Positions 52,139-62,656 of a stretch of 64,000 nucleotides of DNA are shown piece after piece (the first letter of the stretch is position 1; each line of letters opens with the position of its first letter). The position numbers and the translations under genes are program-made. The notes beneath the pieces are model-generated. The model searched no databases. It was not told the DNA's origin and saw only the letters and a program-made list of their open reading frames with translations. This DNA is from Pseudomonas sp. PDM18. Lineage in GTDB: Bacteria; Pseudomonadota; Gammaproteobacteria; Pseudomonadales; Pseudomonadaceae. The stretch is from the NCBI RefSeq assembly GCF_014852585.1, contig NZ_JACVBX010000019.1:1-64000 (forward strand). Reading direction: 5' to 3'.

Positions 52139-53302
52139 ATGACCGTGTTGAAGATGACCGACCTCGACCTCCAAGGTAAGCGCGTACTGATCCGCGAAGA
52201 CCTCAACGTTCCGGTGAAGGACGGTGTGGTCAAGAGCGACGCGCGCATCCTGGCCTCGCTGCCGACCATCAAGCTGGCCCTGGAGAAGGGCGCGGCGGTG
52301 ATGGTCTGCTCGCACCTGGGCCGCCCGACCGAAGGCGAATTCTCCGAAGAGAACAGCCTGCAGCCGGTCGCCGATTACCTGTCCAAAGCCCTGGGCCGCG
52401 CCGTGCCGCTGGTCAAGGACTACCTGGGCGGCGTCGAAGTGAAGGCCGGTGAAGTCGTGCTGTTCGAGAACGTGCGCTTCAACAAGGGCGAGAAGAGGAA
52501 TGCCGACGAACTGGCCCAGCAATACGCAGCCCTGTGCGACGTATTCGTCATGGACGCCTTCGGCACCGCCCACCGTGCCGAGGGTTCCACCCACGGCGTG
52601 GCCAAGTTCGCCAAGGTCGCCGCGGCCGGCCCGTTGCTGGCCGCCGAACTGGAAGCCCTCGGCAAGGCCCTGGGTAACCCGGCCCGGCCAATGGCGGCCA
52701 TTGTTGCCGGCTCCAAGGTGTCGACCAAGCTCGATGTGCTGAACAGCCTGGCGCTGATCTGCGACCAGCTGATCGTCGGCGGCGGCATCGCCAACACCTT
52801 CCTCGCTGCGGCGGGCCATAAGGTCGGCAAGTCCCTGTACGAAGCTGATCTTGTCGACACCGCCAAGGCCATCGCCGCCAAGGTCAGCGTTCCGCTGCCG
52901 GTGGACGTCGTGGTTGCCAAGGAGTTCGCCGAGACCGCCGTTGCCACCGTCAAGGACATCGCTGACGTGGCCGACGACGACATGATCCTGGACATCGGTC
53001 CGAAGACCGCCGCCCAGTTCGCCGTGCTGCTGAAGACTTCGAAGACCATCCTGTGGAACGGTCCGGTCGGCGTGTTCGAGTTCGACCAGTTCGGCGAAGG
53101 CACCAAAACCCTGGCCAAGGCCATCGCTGAAGGCACCGCCTTCAGCATCGCCGGCGGTGGCGACACCCTGGCGGCTATCGACAAGTACGGCATCGGCGAG
53201 CAGATCTCCTACATTTCCACCGGTGGTGGCGCCTTCCTCGAGTTCGTCGAGGGCAAGGTCCTGCCGGCCGTGGAAGTGCTGGAGCAGCGCGCCAAGGCCT
53301 GA
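52139..53302 (+). CDS. pgk: phosphoglycerate kinase
   Basis: 387 residues. [16 protein letters not shown], the [17 protein letters not shown] substrate loop and the ATP-site [13 protein letters not shown] are hallmarks. Glycolysis/gluconeogenesis, cytosolic. 28 bp after epd, probably same operon. Confidence 0.97.
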   Translation: MTVLKMTDLDLQGKRVLIREDLNVPVKDGVVKSDARILASLPTIKLALEKGAAVMVCSHLGRPTEGEFSEENSLQPVADYLSKALGRAVPLVKDYLGGVEVKAGEVVLFENVRFNKGEKRNADELAQQYAALCDVFVMDAFGTAHRAEGSTHGVAKFAKVAAAGPLLAAELEALGKALGNPARPMAAIVAGSKVSTKLDVLNSLALICDQLIVGGGIANTFLAAAGHKVGKSLYEADLVDTAKAIAAKVSVPLPVDVVVAKEFAETAVATVKDIADVADDDMILDIGPKTAAQFAVLLKTSKTILWNGPVGVFEFDQFGEGTKTLAKAIAEGTAFSIAGGGDTLAAIDKYGIGEQISYISTGGGAFLEFVEGKVLPAVEVLEQRAKA

Positions 53303-53390
53303 TCCTGGCGACACCGCCGGGCGACAGTAAAGCAAACCTCTGCGGCATCCCCGGGTCACAAGCCTTGTACGGATGTCAAGGAGAACGGTC

Positions 53391-53585
53391 ATGCGAGCTG
53401 TCGTCCCTCTGTTGTCGTTTTGCCTCGTGCTGGTCGGCTGTGCCGGAAGCGGTGGAGCTCCCAGTACCTGTGAAGTGATGAGCCCGCCTTCGGTCATGGT
53501 GCCTTCGGACCAGAACCGCGAACGGGTGGATAGCCAGAGCAGCGGCGATCCGACGCCCGACCAGAAGCCGGTGAACTGTCCCTGA
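53391..53585 (+). CDS. small lipoprotein of unknown function
   Basis: 64 residues from ATG 53391 with AAGGAG upstream. Type II signal (LLSFCLVLVGC) then a short Ser/Pro/Asp-rich stretch with two cysteines. No domain recognised. It follows pgk on the same strand. Confidence 0.65.
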   Translation: MRAVVPLLSFCLVLVGCAGSGGAPSTCEVMSPPSVMVPSDQNRERVDSQSSGDPTPDQKPVNCP

Positions 53586-53618
53586 GACAGGGGTGGCCGG
53601 TCGGGATAACGATCCGAG

Positions 53619-53650
53619 AGTGCCGCCTGTGCGTGAGTACAGGCGGCACT
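53619..53650. other. perfect 12-bp hairpin between two lipoprotein genes
   Basis: Arms AGTGCCGCCTGT (53619-53630) and ACAGGCGGCACT (53639-53650), 8-nt loop. No T-tract follows; possibly an intercistronic stabiliser or attenuator. Confidence 0.5.
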
Positions 53651-53726
53651 GGCGTTCCTGCGGCGGGACGGGCAATCTGGCGTATTGGATATCCGGCGGC
53701 GCGTCCGCCCGAAGGAGAGTCGCCCG

Positions 53727-54062
53727 ATGCTGCGTTATCTCGTCCCGACCCTGGCGCTTGCGCTGGTGGCGGGTTGTTCCAGCCACTCGACAGGCGGCAG
53801 CACTGCCTCAAAGGGCAGTTGGAACCACTGGGTCTGCGACAGCGAGGCCGAGGTGCGATGGCGCTACGTCGACCCCAGCAAGTCGGTCGTCGACCTGAAG
53901 CTGGGTGAGGACGACGTGGTTCATCACCTGGAAGAGGAACCCGGCGGCTCCGGCGCTTTCTATAGCGACGGGCTGATCGGCTTGAGCATCAAAGGTGACC
54001 AGGGCCTGGTCTACTGGGTCGAGAGCAACGACCTGATTGGTCGTGGTTGCCAGGCGCGCTGA
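53727..54062 (+). CDS. MliC-like lysozyme-inhibitor lipoprotein
   Basis: 111 residues from ATG 53727 (GAAGGAG upstream). Lipobox LVAGC, then WNHWVCDSEAEVRWRYVD and GSGAFYSDGLIGLSIKGDQG leading to a final Cys. The spacing of the two cysteines and the Y-SDG-KG block resemble the MliC/PliC family of membrane-bound inhibitors of C-type lysozyme. Function inferred from this partial similarity; the two cysteines could form the disulfide of the fold. Confidence 0.65.
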   Translation: MLRYLVPTLALALVAGCSSHSTGGSTASKGSWNHWVCDSEAEVRWRYVDPSKSVVDLKLGEDDVVHHLEEEPGGSGAFYSDGLIGLSIKGDQGLVYWVESNDLIGRGCQAR

Positions 54063-54101
54063 GCGCCGACTGTCCGGCATGCGCCGGAAGACTTGAACAC
54101 G

Positions 54102-54120
54102 GCCTGCCCCTGCGGCAGGC
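54102..54120 (+). other. short hairpin upstream of fba
   Basis: GCCTGCC (54102-54108) and GGCAGGC (54114-54120), 5-nt loop, in the 120-bp region between the lipoprotein gene and fba. It may partly terminate the upstream unit or sit in the fba leader. Confidence 0.4.
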
Positions 54121-54182
54121 TTCCAAACATGTATTTAAGGGGCTCGTGTAACCGAGCCTAACTTCTGGGAGAAGCGAAGACC

Positions 54183-55247
54183 ATGGCACTCATCAGCATG
54201 CGCCAAATGCTGGATCACGCCGCCGAGTTCGGCTACGGCGTTCCGGCTTTCAACGTCAACAACCTCGAGCAGATGCGCGCCATCATGGAAGCGGCCGACA
54301 AGACCGATTCCCCGGTGATCGTGCAGGCCTCCGCTGGTGCCCGCAAATACGCCGGTGCGCCCTTCCTGCGCCACCTGATCCTCGCGGCCATCGAAGAATT
54401 CCCGCACATCCCGGTGTGCATGCACCAGGACCACGGCACCAGCCCTGACGTCTGCCAGCGCTCCATCCAGCTGGGCTTCTCCTCCGTCATGATGGACGGC
54501 TCGCTGAAGGAAGACGGCAAGACCCCGGCCGACTATGAGTACAACGTCCGCGTCACCCAGCAGACCGTTGCCTTCGCCCACGCCTGCGGCGTGTCCGTGG
54601 AAGGTGAGCTGGGCTGCCTCGGCTCCCTGGAAACCGGCATGGCCGGCGAGGAAGACGGCGTTGGCGCCGAAGGCGTGCTGGACCACAGCCAACTGCTGAC
54701 CGACCCGGAAGAAGCCGCCGACTTCGTCAAGAAGACCCAGGTCGACGCCCTGGCCATCGCCATCGGCACCAGCCACGGCGCCTACAAGTTCACCAAGCCG
54801 CCAACCGGCGACGTGCTCTCCATCGAGCGCATCAAGGAAATCCACAAGCGCATCCCCAACACCCACCTGGTGATGCACGGCTCCTCCTCGGTGCCGCAAG
54901 AGTGGCTGAAGGTGATCAACGAGTTCGGCGGCGACATCAAGGAAACCTACGGCGTGCCGGTCGAGGAAATCGTCGAAGGCATCAAGCACGGCGTGCGCAA
55001 GGTCAACATCGATACCGACCTGCGCCTGGCTTCCACCGGTGCCATCCGCCGCATGATGGCCGAGCAGCCGAGCGAGTTCGACCCGCGCAAGTTCTTCGCC
55101 AAGACCATCGTCGCCATGCGTGATATCTGCATCGCCCGCTACGAAGCCTTCGGCACCGCCGGCCATGCCTCGAAGATCAAGCCGATCTCCCTGGAAGGCA
55201 TGTTCCAGCGTTACGCCAAGGGTGAGCTGGCCGCGAAGATCAACTGA
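54183..55247 (+). CDS. fba: class II fructose-bisphosphate aldolase
   Basis: 354 residues. [19 protein letters not shown] at the start, zinc-binding MHQDHGTSP and [10 protein letters not shown], and [17 protein letters not shown] for phosphate binding identify the class II (zinc) enzyme. Reversible cleavage of fructose-1,6-bisphosphate in the cytosol. Completes the tkt-epd-pgk-fba central metabolism cluster. Confidence 0.97.
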   Translation: MALISMRQMLDHAAEFGYGVPAFNVNNLEQMRAIMEAADKTDSPVIVQASAGARKYAGAPFLRHLILAAIEEFPHIPVCMHQDHGTSPDVCQRSIQLGFSSVMMDGSLKEDGKTPADYEYNVRVTQQTVAFAHACGVSVEGELGCLGSLETGMAGEEDGVGAEGVLDHSQLLTDPEEAADFVKKTQVDALAIAIGTSHGAYKFTKPPTGDVLSIERIKEIHKRIPNTHLVMHGSSSVPQEWLKVINEFGGDIKETYGVPVEEIVEGIKHGVRKVNIDTDLRLASTGAIRRMMAEQPSEFDPRKFFAKTIVAMRDICIARYEAFGTAGHASKIKPISLEGMFQRYAKGELAAKIN

Positions 55248-55271
55248 TCCCGCTACTGCTTTGTCCCTGAA

Positions 55272-55296
55272 GAGCCCCGCCCCGCGGGGCTCTTTC
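55272..55296 (+). terminator. terminator after fba
   Basis: GAGCCCCG (55272-55279) and CGGGGCTC (55285-55292), followed by TTT, 24 bp beyond the fba stop. Confidence 0.75.
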
Positions 55297-55320
55297 GTAT
55301 CCGCCAGAAGGAAGCCGCCG

Positions 55321-55734
55321 ATGCTGCGTGCCTTGTGTTCCCTCCTCCTGCTGACGCTCCTTGCCGGCTGTTCGCTGCGTCCGCCCGCGTCTGTCGCGCC
55401 GCCGGCCAAGCCGCCGGTGGACCTGCCGGTGGACGCGCAGAACTGCCTGACTCACCAGGAATGCACGTTGAAGACCTCACGCACCCTGCTGTTCGTCTTC
55501 GACTATGCCGAGGCGGGCGCAGCCCTGGTGGAAAACGAGAACGGCGTGCTCAGTACGCCGGAGAAGGCACCGAAGAAAGGCTGGCCGGCGATCCGCATCC
55601 AGTTGGCCGATCCGGATGGTGGGCGCTTCGAATTCTCCAGCGAATGCCGGCAGAAGCGCTGCCGTATCAAGGAATCGCGCCTGCTCAGCTGCTACCGTAG
55701 TTATCTCGACGGCAAGGCCTGCCGGTTCCGCTGA
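55321..55734 (+). CDS. lipoprotein of unknown function
   Basis: 137 residues from ATG 55321. Lipobox LLAGC (Cys17), a Pro-rich linker (PPASVAPPAKPPVDLPVD), then a soluble domain with six further cysteines (CLTHQEC, ECRQKRC, LLSCYRS, KACRFR), suggesting three disulfides. No domain recognised; an outer-membrane or periplasmic role is likely. Confidence 0.65.
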   Translation: MLRALCSLLLLTLLAGCSLRPPASVAPPAKPPVDLPVDAQNCLTHQECTLKTSRTLLFVFDYAEAGAALVENENGVLSTPEKAPKKGWPAIRIQLADPDGGRFEFSSECRQKRCRIKESRLLSCYRSYLDGKACRFR

Positions 55735-55771
55735 GCGCTGATGCTCGGGCCGGGCGGGCTCTGGAGGCACG

Positions 55772-56542
55772 ATGACGGATGTACATGGCAGTGCGCAGGA
55801 CGGTTTCTCCCGCGAAGCGAAGGCATACGCCCATGGGCGCCCGGACTATCCCGACGAGCTGCTGGGCTGGCTCGGCGAGGAGTTGGGCATAGGTAACGGC
55901 AAGGAAGTGGTCGACCTCGGTGCGGGTACCGGGAAGTTCACTTCTCTGTTGCTGCGCACCGGTGCGCAGGTCACCGCCATCGAGCCGGTGGCGGCCATGA
56001 GAGAGCAACTCAGTGTCTCTCTGCCTGCTGTGAAGGTGCTCAGTGGAACGGCCCAGGCGATGCCGCTGGTGGCGGAAAGCATCGATGCGCTGACCTGCGC
56101 CCAGGCCTTCCACTGGTTTGCCGACGAGCGGGCGCTGGAGGAAATCCATCGCGTCCTGCGGCCGGGTGGCCACCTTGGCCTGGTGTGGAACGTACGCGAC
56201 GAACGCGTCGACTGGGTCGCCCAGGTGACGCGCATTCTCGAGCGCTACGAAGGCAGCACGCCACGCTTCCACACCGGGCAATGGCGCCGCGCCTTTGCCG
56301 GGTCGCGCTTCGAGGACCTGCGCCTGCGCGAATTCAGCTACCAGCACATCGGTCCGCCGGAGCAGGTGATTGTCGCGCGTACCCTGTCGGTGAGCTTCAT
56401 TGCGGCCTTGCCCGAAGAGCAGAAGCAGCGCGTCACCGAGCAACTGCATGAACTGATCGCCACGCACCCGGCGTTGAAGGGACGCAGCGAAGTCGCCTTC
56501 CCCTATCGCACCGAGGCCTACAGCACCCGCGCGCTGGCCTGA
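55772..56542 (+). CDS. class I SAM-dependent methyltransferase
   Basis: 256 residues, UbiE/TAM-like small-molecule methyltransferase. Motif I VVDLGAGTGKFTSLLL (glycine-rich SAM loop), then QVTAIEPVAAMREQL and the motif-IV region ALTCAQAFHWF. Cytosolic; substrate unknown. The family relatives often methylate trans-aconitate or similar acids. 37 bp after the lipoprotein stop. Confidence 0.85.
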   Translation: MTDVHGSAQDGFSREAKAYAHGRPDYPDELLGWLGEELGIGNGKEVVDLGAGTGKFTSLLLRTGAQVTAIEPVAAMREQLSVSLPAVKVLSGTAQAMPLVAESIDALTCAQAFHWFADERALEEIHRVLRPGGHLGLVWNVRDERVDWVAQVTRILERYEGSTPRFHTGQWRRAFAGSRFEDLRLREFSYQHIGPPEQVIVARTLSVSFIAALPEEQKQRVTEQLHELIATHPALKGRSEVAFPYRTEAYSTRALA

Positions 56543-56591
56543 CCGGGGAATGCGGTAGACTGGCGGACGTTTCCTCCGCCAGTCGTCTCCC

Positions 56592-57086
56592 ATGCAGCCG
56601 CTTCGTTATCTCCAGGCCTATCCGCCACAACTCCAGGACCAGGTGCGCCAGCTCATCGAGCAGGACCGCCTCGGCGAGTATCTGGAGCGCCGCTATCCCG
56701 GGCGTCATGACGTGCAGAGCGACAAGGCGCTGTACGGCTACGCCATGGACCTCAAACAGCAGTACATGCGCACCGCGCCAGCGGTGGACAAGGTCCTCTA
56801 CGACAACAAGCTGGATGTAGTGCAGCGCGCGCTGGGCCTGAACACGGCAATCTCGCGCGTGCAGGGCGGCAAGCTCAAGGCGAAGAAGGAAATCCGCGTC
56901 GCCTCGTTGTTCAAGGACGCGGCCCCCGAGTTCCTGCAGATGATCGTCGTCCACGAACTGGCGCACCTGAAGGAGCGCGACCACAGCAAGGCCTTCTACC
57001 AGCTCTGCGAGCACATGCTGCCCGGTTACCACCAGTTGGAGTTCGATCTGCGCGTCTACCTGACCTGGCGCGACCTGCCTCAGTAG
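56592..57086 (+). CDS. YgjP-like metallopeptidase
   Basis: 164 residues, M48/YgjP (COG1451, DUF45) family. Zinc motif HELAHLKERDH in VVHELAHLKERDHSKAF provides two histidines and the catalytic Glu, with a third ligand likely in the last HDH-like segment. Small cytosolic zinc metalloprotein without a signal. Function in Pseudomonas unknown. Its 3' end overlaps the convergent membrane gene by 7 bp. Confidence 0.85.
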   Translation: MQPLRYLQAYPPQLQDQVRQLIEQDRLGEYLERRYPGRHDVQSDKALYGYAMDLKQQYMRTAPAVDKVLYDNKLDVVQRALGLNTAISRVQGGKLKAKKEIRVASLFKDAAPEFLQMIVVHELAHLKERDHSKAFYQLCEHMLPGYHQLEFDLRVYLTWRDLPQ

Positions 57087-57547
57087 TACAGGCGCCCCAG
57101 GTAAAACAGCCCCAGGCACCACGGCAGCAGCAGGGCGATGCCCAGGTAGCGCAGCGCCTTGCGCGGGCCGTTCTCGCCTCGGTTAACCCAATTGATGCCC
57201 GCCAGTACCAGCGCATAGACCGCGAGGCCCGCCAGCAGCCATTCGTATTGCTCTGTGGTGGGCGAAACCGGGCCGAGGTGGGTATGGGTGAGGTGCCATG
57301 CGCAAAGGGCGATGGCCGGCACCAGGAGGGCCAGCGCCACCAGGATTCGCCCAGTGAGTTGCAGCAGAAAGGCGATGAGCAGTCCCGCGAGGCCGGTACT
57401 GGCAATCAGCACGGCAAACAACTGGTCGAGATAGACGAGGTCGGGCGTGGGCTCGAGTGAGCGGGGTTGCCCGAGCAGGCGCAGCAAAGGTGCGCCAAGC
57501 AGGAGGGCGGTCAGGCAGAACAGCCAGCCAAACAGGGGGCGCGCCAT
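57080..57547 (-). CDS. small membrane protein of unknown function
   Basis: 155 residues, four to five predicted helices (for example LFGWLFCLTALLLGAPLLRLL; YLDQLFAVLIASTGLAGLLIAF; ILVALALLVPAIALCAWHL; WLLAGLAVYALVLAGINW; YLGIALLLPWCLGLFYLG). No known domain recognised. The palindrome at 57672-57688 lies in its upstream region. Confidence 0.65.
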   Translation of the reverse strand: MARPLFGWLFCLTALLLGAPLLRLLGQPRSLEPTPDLVYLDQLFAVLIASTGLAGLLIAFLLQLTGRILVALALLVPAIALCAWHLTHTHLGPVSPTTEQYEWLLAGLAVYALVLAGINWVNRGENGPRKALRYLGIALLLPWCLGLFYLGRLYY

Positions 57548-57671
57548 CCGAGGCTCCTGATGAAGTTGCTGCGGGAAGCCCCTGACGCGCCGGATGGGGT
57601 CGGTCGCCTGGGGTTGTTCGCCGCCGCAAAGCCCAGATTAATCAATGATTTGGCGAAATGCCATGATTTTA

Positions 57672-57688
57672 TCGGGAATAATTCCCGA
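57672..57688. promoter_or_regulatory. perfect AT-rich dyad upstream of the membrane protein gene
   Basis: TCGGGAAT-A-ATTCCCGA: perfect 8-bp arms around one base, between the mrcA terminator and the start of the minus-strand membrane gene. Operator-like, regulator unknown. Confidence 0.4.
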
Positions 57689-57695
57689 AAATGAG

Positions 57696-57719
57696 AAGGC
57701 CCCTCCGGGGAGGGGCCTT
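57696..57719 (-). terminator. rho-independent terminator of mrcA
   Basis: Arms AAGGCCCCTCC (57696-57706) and GGAGGGGCCTT (57709-57719). On the minus strand it continues into CTCATTTTC. It starts 5 bp beyond the mrcA stop. Confidence 0.85.
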
Positions 57720-57723
57720 TCTG

Positions 57724-60153
57724 TCAGAACAGGTCGATCGGCGCTTCTTCATCCGCAGGCATGCCGCTGCCGGGAGCGCTGCCGGGCGCCAGTTCGTTCA
57801 TCGACGGTGGCGTGTCTTCGTTCTTGAACAGTTCGAAGTACGCACCCGGAGTGCCCGGAGGCGCCGCACGACCGGTGGCCGGGTCGATGCGCAGGCTGAC
57901 CAGGCCGGGCGGCTCGGGCAGCAGGTGCGACGGTTTGTCTTTCAGTGCTGCGCCCATGTAGCGCATCCAGATCGGCAGGGCGACGTTACCGCCGTATTCG
58001 GCGCGGCCGAGGCTTTCCGGTTGGTCGAAGCCAACCCAGACGGTGGTCATGAAGTCGGCGTTGAAGCCGGAGAACCAGGCGTCCTTTGACTCGTTGGTGG
58101 TACCTGTCTTGCCTGCCAGATCATCGCGCTTGAGCGCCAGTGCACGGCGGCCAGTGCCGCGCTTGATCACGTCCTGCAGCATGCTGGTCATGATGTACGC
58201 AGTGCGCGCATCGAGGACGCGCTCGGCCGCCGCTGGCTCGATGGTGGTTTTGGCCTGGCTCGGGTCGTCGTTGCCGAAGGCGTCGGTGGCGGCCGGTTGT
58301 GGCTGCGCCTGCGCCTGTTCCTCGTTCTGCGGAATGCTCGGCGGGTTGGCCTGGTACAGCACTTGCCCGTCTCGGCTTTCGATGCGCTGCACGATGTAGG
58401 GCGCAACCTTGAAGCCGCCGTTGGCGAAGACGGTCCAGGCGCTGGCGATCTCCATGGGAGTCAGAGTCGCGGTGCCAAGGGCCATGGACAGGTTCGGCGG
58501 GAGGTCGTCCTTGTTCAGGCCGAACTTGCTGATGCAGTTGCGTGCGCGGTCGACGCCCAGGGCCTGGAGGATGCGGATCGACACCATGTTGCGTGACTTG
58601 TACAGCGCCTCGCGCATGGGGATCGGGCCGAGGAATGTGTTGGTATCGTTCTTCGGCCGCCAGACCTTGTCCAGGTACTCGTCGTAGAACACCACAGGCG
58701 CGTCGTTGATCAGCGAGGCGGCGGTGAAGCCGTTATCCAGCGCACAGCTGTAAATGAACGGCTTGAAGCTGGAGCCGGGCTGGCGACGTGCCTGGGTGGC
58801 GCGGTTGTAGTTGCTCTGTTCGAAGGAGAAGCCGCCGACCAGCGCCATGATCGCGCCGTCCTGCGGGTTGAGCGACACCAGGGCGCTTTGCGCGGCCGGC
58901 ACCTGGGTCAAGCGCAGCGAGCCGTCATCCTTGCGCTGCACGCGGATTACGTCGCCGGCCTGCACCACATCGCTGGGCTGGCTGGGCATGCGGCCCATGC
59001 TGTTGTTGCTCAGGTAGGGGCGGGCCCACTTCATGCCGTCCCAGCTCAGGGCTTCTTCCTTGCCGTCGCGGGTCATGACCATGGCGCCGCTCTTCTCGAC
59101 CTGGGTGACGATGGCCGGTTCCAGGCCGCCGAGCGGGCGCTGCTGCGCGATAGCCTGGCGCCAGGCATCACGAGTCTTGCCGGGGAGGCGCGTCTCGGGG
59201 CCGCGATAGCCATGTCGCTGGTCGTAATCCTGCAGACCTTCGCGCAGGGCGGTGTTGGCGTCTTCCTGCAGATCGCTGCGCACCGTGGTGTAGACCCGAT
59301 AGCCCTCGGTGTAGGCGTCGCCACCGAAGCGGCCGACGAGTTCGGCGCGGGCCATCTCGGCGATATAGGGCGCTGCCAGTTCCGGTGTCTGCACGTGGTA
59401 GGACGCACCAACCGGCTCCTGGATGGCGGCCTGATATCGCGGCTGGTCGATGAAGCCGAGCTTGAGCATGCGCTCGAGAATCCAGTTGCGACGTTCCAGG
59501 CTGCGTGCGGCGTTGGCCAGTGGGTTGTAGCGCGACGGTGCCTTGGGCAGGCCGGCGATCATCGCCATCTGCGCCAGGCTCAGGTCCTTGATGGACTTGC
59601 CGTAATAGACCTGGGCGGCGGCTTCGACGCCGTAGGCGCGGTTGCCCAGGTAAATCTTGTTGACGTAGAGCTCGAGGATCTCGTCCTTGGTGAGCGAGCG
59701 CTCGATCTGCAGAGCCAGCAGGATCTCGTTGATCTTGCGGGAGAAACTCCGCTCGTTGGTGAGGAAGTAGTTCTTCGCCACCTGCATGGTAATGGTGCTG
59801 CCGCCGGTCTGGATGTGCCCGGTCTTCAATAATTGCGCGGCAGCACGCATCAGGCTTTTGACGTCCACGCCATAATGGTTGGCGAAATTGTCATCTTCAG
59901 CCGATAACAGTGCGTGGGTGAAATCCGGGGGGATTTCAGCAAATCGAATCGGCGTTCGGCGCATCTCGCCAAACTCTGCTATCAATTTGTTATCAGCACT
60001 GTACACGCGCAGCGGCATCTGCAATCGCACGTTGCGCAAGGCCTCCACGGACGGGAGGTTCGGGCTGAGGTACAGATAGGCGCCGCTGAAACTGAGCAGC
60101 ACTCCACAAATAATGGTGACGCATGTCCACCACAGAAACTTCAGCAGGCGCAT
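57724..60153 (-). CDS. mrcA: penicillin-binding protein 1A
   Basis: 809-residue bifunctional peptidoglycan synthase (also called ponA). Cytosolic tail plus one membrane helix (about residues 7-30), glycosyltransferase domain (AEDDNFANHYGVD with catalytic Glu; GGSTITMQVAKN), an OB-type insert domain, and the transpeptidase domain with SxxK motif in GSSFKPF, SRN (the SxN motif) and KTGTT. Divergent from pilM, an arrangement conserved in Pseudomonas. Confidence 0.96.
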   Translation of the reverse strand: MRLLKFLWWTCVTIICGVLLSFSGAYLYLSPNLPSVEALRNVRLQMPLRVYSADNKLIAEFGEMRRTPIRFAEIPPDFTHALLSAEDDNFANHYGVDVKSLMRAAAQLLKTGHIQTGGSTITMQVAKNYFLTNERSFSRKINEILLALQIERSLTKDEILELYVNKIYLGNRAYGVEAAAQVYYGKSIKDLSLAQMAMIAGLPKAPSRYNPLANAARSLERRNWILERMLKLGFIDQPRYQAAIQEPVGASYHVQTPELAAPYIAEMARAELVGRFGGDAYTEGYRVYTTVRSDLQEDANTALREGLQDYDQRHGYRGPETRLPGKTRDAWRQAIAQQRPLGGLEPAIVTQVEKSGAMVMTRDGKEEALSWDGMKWARPYLSNNSMGRMPSQPSDVVQAGDVIRVQRKDDGSLRLTQVPAAQSALVSLNPQDGAIMALVGGFSFEQSNYNRATQARRQPGSSFKPFIYSCALDNGFTAASLINDAPVVFYDEYLDKVWRPKNDTNTFLGPIPMREALYKSRNMVSIRILQALGVDRARNCISKFGLNKDDLPPNLSMALGTATLTPMEIASAWTVFANGGFKVAPYIVQRIESRDGQVLYQANPPSIPQNEEQAQAQPQPAATDAFGNDDPSQAKTTIEPAAAERVLDARTAYIMTSMLQDVIKRGTGRRALALKRDDLAGKTGTTNESKDAWFSGFNADFMTTVWVGFDQPESLGRAEYGGNVALPIWMRYMGAALKDKPSHLLPEPPGLVSLRIDPATGRAAPPGTPGAYFELFKNEDTPPSMNELAPGSAPGSGMPADEEAPIDLF

Positions 60154-60258
60154 CGGGAAGGTCTTGGATTTCCAGGGAAAAGAAAGAGTTAAGCGGATGG
60201 CGCGGTAAAAAGGGAAAAGCTGATCACATTATAAGCAGTTTTTTTGCTGGCGAGCCAT

Positions 60259-60287
60259 TTGCGAAGCTGTCAAGTCTGGTATCTAAT
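60259..60287 (+). promoter_or_regulatory. predicted sigma-70 promoter of the pilMNOPQ operon
   Basis: TTGCGA (60259-60264), 17-bp spacer, TCTAAT (60282-60287): matches -35 (4/6) and -10 (5/6) with optimal spacing, about 52 bp before the pilM start. It lies in the 186-bp region shared with divergent mrcA. Unverified. Confidence 0.45.
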
Positions 60288-60312
60288 GTGGAAAAACATA
60301 AATCGTCCGTAA

Positions 60313-61403
<1,091 letters not shown>

Positions 61404-61404
<1 letters not shown>

Positions 61405-61997
61405 TGGCACGCATCAACCTATTGCCGTGGCGGGAGCAACTGCGCGAGGAGCGCAAGCAGCGCTTCCTGGTGATCCTGGGTGCCGTTCTTCTGGCTTCCG
61501 GGGCGATCGTTTTCCTGGGTGATCAGTACTTCAATTCGGCCATCGAGAACCAGACTGCGCGCAACGACTTCCTGCGCAAGGAAATCGCCGTGCTGGATGC
61601 GCGCATCAAGGAGATCAGTGAGCTGAAGACCCGTCGCCAGCAACTGCTGGAACGGATGAAGATCATTCAGGACCTGCAGGGCAACCGCCCGATCATTGGC
61701 CGGGTGTTCGACCAACTGGTCCGCACCCTGCCCGATGGCGTCTTCTTCACTCAGTTGAAGATGACCGGGAAGTCCATTGCCATTGCCGGCGCGGCCGAGT
61801 CCAACAACCGCGTTTCGAACCTCATGCGCAATCTCGACTCGTCGGAGTGGCTGACTTCGCCGAACCTGACCGAAGTTAAAGCGGTTACCCAGGGCGCGCT
61901 GGATCAGGCGAACGTCTTCCAGTTGACGGTGCAGCAGACCCAGCCCGGCAGCGAGGAGCAGGACAAGCAGAACACCCCGCAAGGAGCCAAGAAATGA
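61404..61997 (+). CDS. pilN: type IV pilus inner-membrane protein PilN
   Basis: 197 residues. The short N-terminal cytosolic peptide ARINLLPWREQLREE binds PilM; a single membrane helix (FLVILGAVLLASGAIVFL) and a periplasmic helical/ferredoxin-like domain follow. It dimerises with PilO in the alignment subcomplex. Overlaps pilO by 4 nt (ATGA). Confidence 0.95.
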
Positions 61998-62656
61998 GTC
62001 TGGCCAGTTCTCTTGAGAGCTTGCGCAAGGTCGATATCAACGATCTTGACCTGAACAACCTTGGTTCCTGGCCGGCAGCCGTCAAGGTCATCGCCTGTAT
62101 CCTGCTGATGGCCGTGGTTCTGGCGCTTGGCTACAACTTCCATCTGAAGGACCTGCAGGATCAGCTCGACCGAAACCGCGAGGAAGAACAGACCCTCAAG
62201 CAGCAGTTCTCGACCAAGGCCTTCCAGGCGGCGAACCTGGAAGCCTACAAGGGGCAGATGAAGGAGATGGAAGAATCCTTCGGCGCCCTGCTGCGCCAAC
62301 TGCCGAGCGATACCGAAGTGCCCGGCCTGCTGGAAGACATCACCCGCACTGGGCTGGGTAGCGGCCTGGAGTTCGAGGAGATCAAGCTGCTGCCGGAAGT
62401 GACCCAGCAGTTCTATATCGAGCTGCCGATCCAGATCAGCGTCGTAGGCGGATACCATGATCTGGCGACTTTCGTCAGTGGCGTGGCCAGCCTGCCGCGG
62501 ATCGTCACGCTGCATGACTTCGATATCAAACCGGCGAGCTCCGACAGCACCTCCAAGCTGCGCATGAGCATCCTGGCGAAAACCTATCGCTACAACGACA
62601 AGGGCGTGAAGGTTACTGCCCCGGCGGCTGGAGCGAAGACAGGAGCTAAGAAATGA
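61994..62656 (+). CDS. pilO: type IV pilus inner-membrane protein PilO
   Basis: 220 residues, one membrane helix near residues 30-50 then coiled-coil and periplasmic domains (FHLKDLQDQLDRNREEEQTLKQQ). Partners with PilN and PilP. Start overlaps pilN; its stop overlaps pilP by 4 nt. Confidence 0.95.
   Translation: MSLASSLESLRKVDINDLDLNNLGSWPAAVKVIACILLMAVVLALGYNFHLKDLQDQLDRNREEEQTLKQQFSTKAFQAANLEAYKGQMKEMEESFGALLRQLPSDTEVPGLLEDITRTGLGSGLEFEEIKLLPEVTQQFYIELPIQISVVGGYHDLATFVSGVASLPRIVTLHDFDIKPASSDSTSKLRMSILAKTYRYNDKGVKVTAPAAGAKTGAKK

Noticed and set aside
57548-57700. Possible small open frames in the region upstream of the membrane protein gene
   Set aside because: No ribosome-binding site or family match; explained better by a promoter, a palindrome and the terminator.
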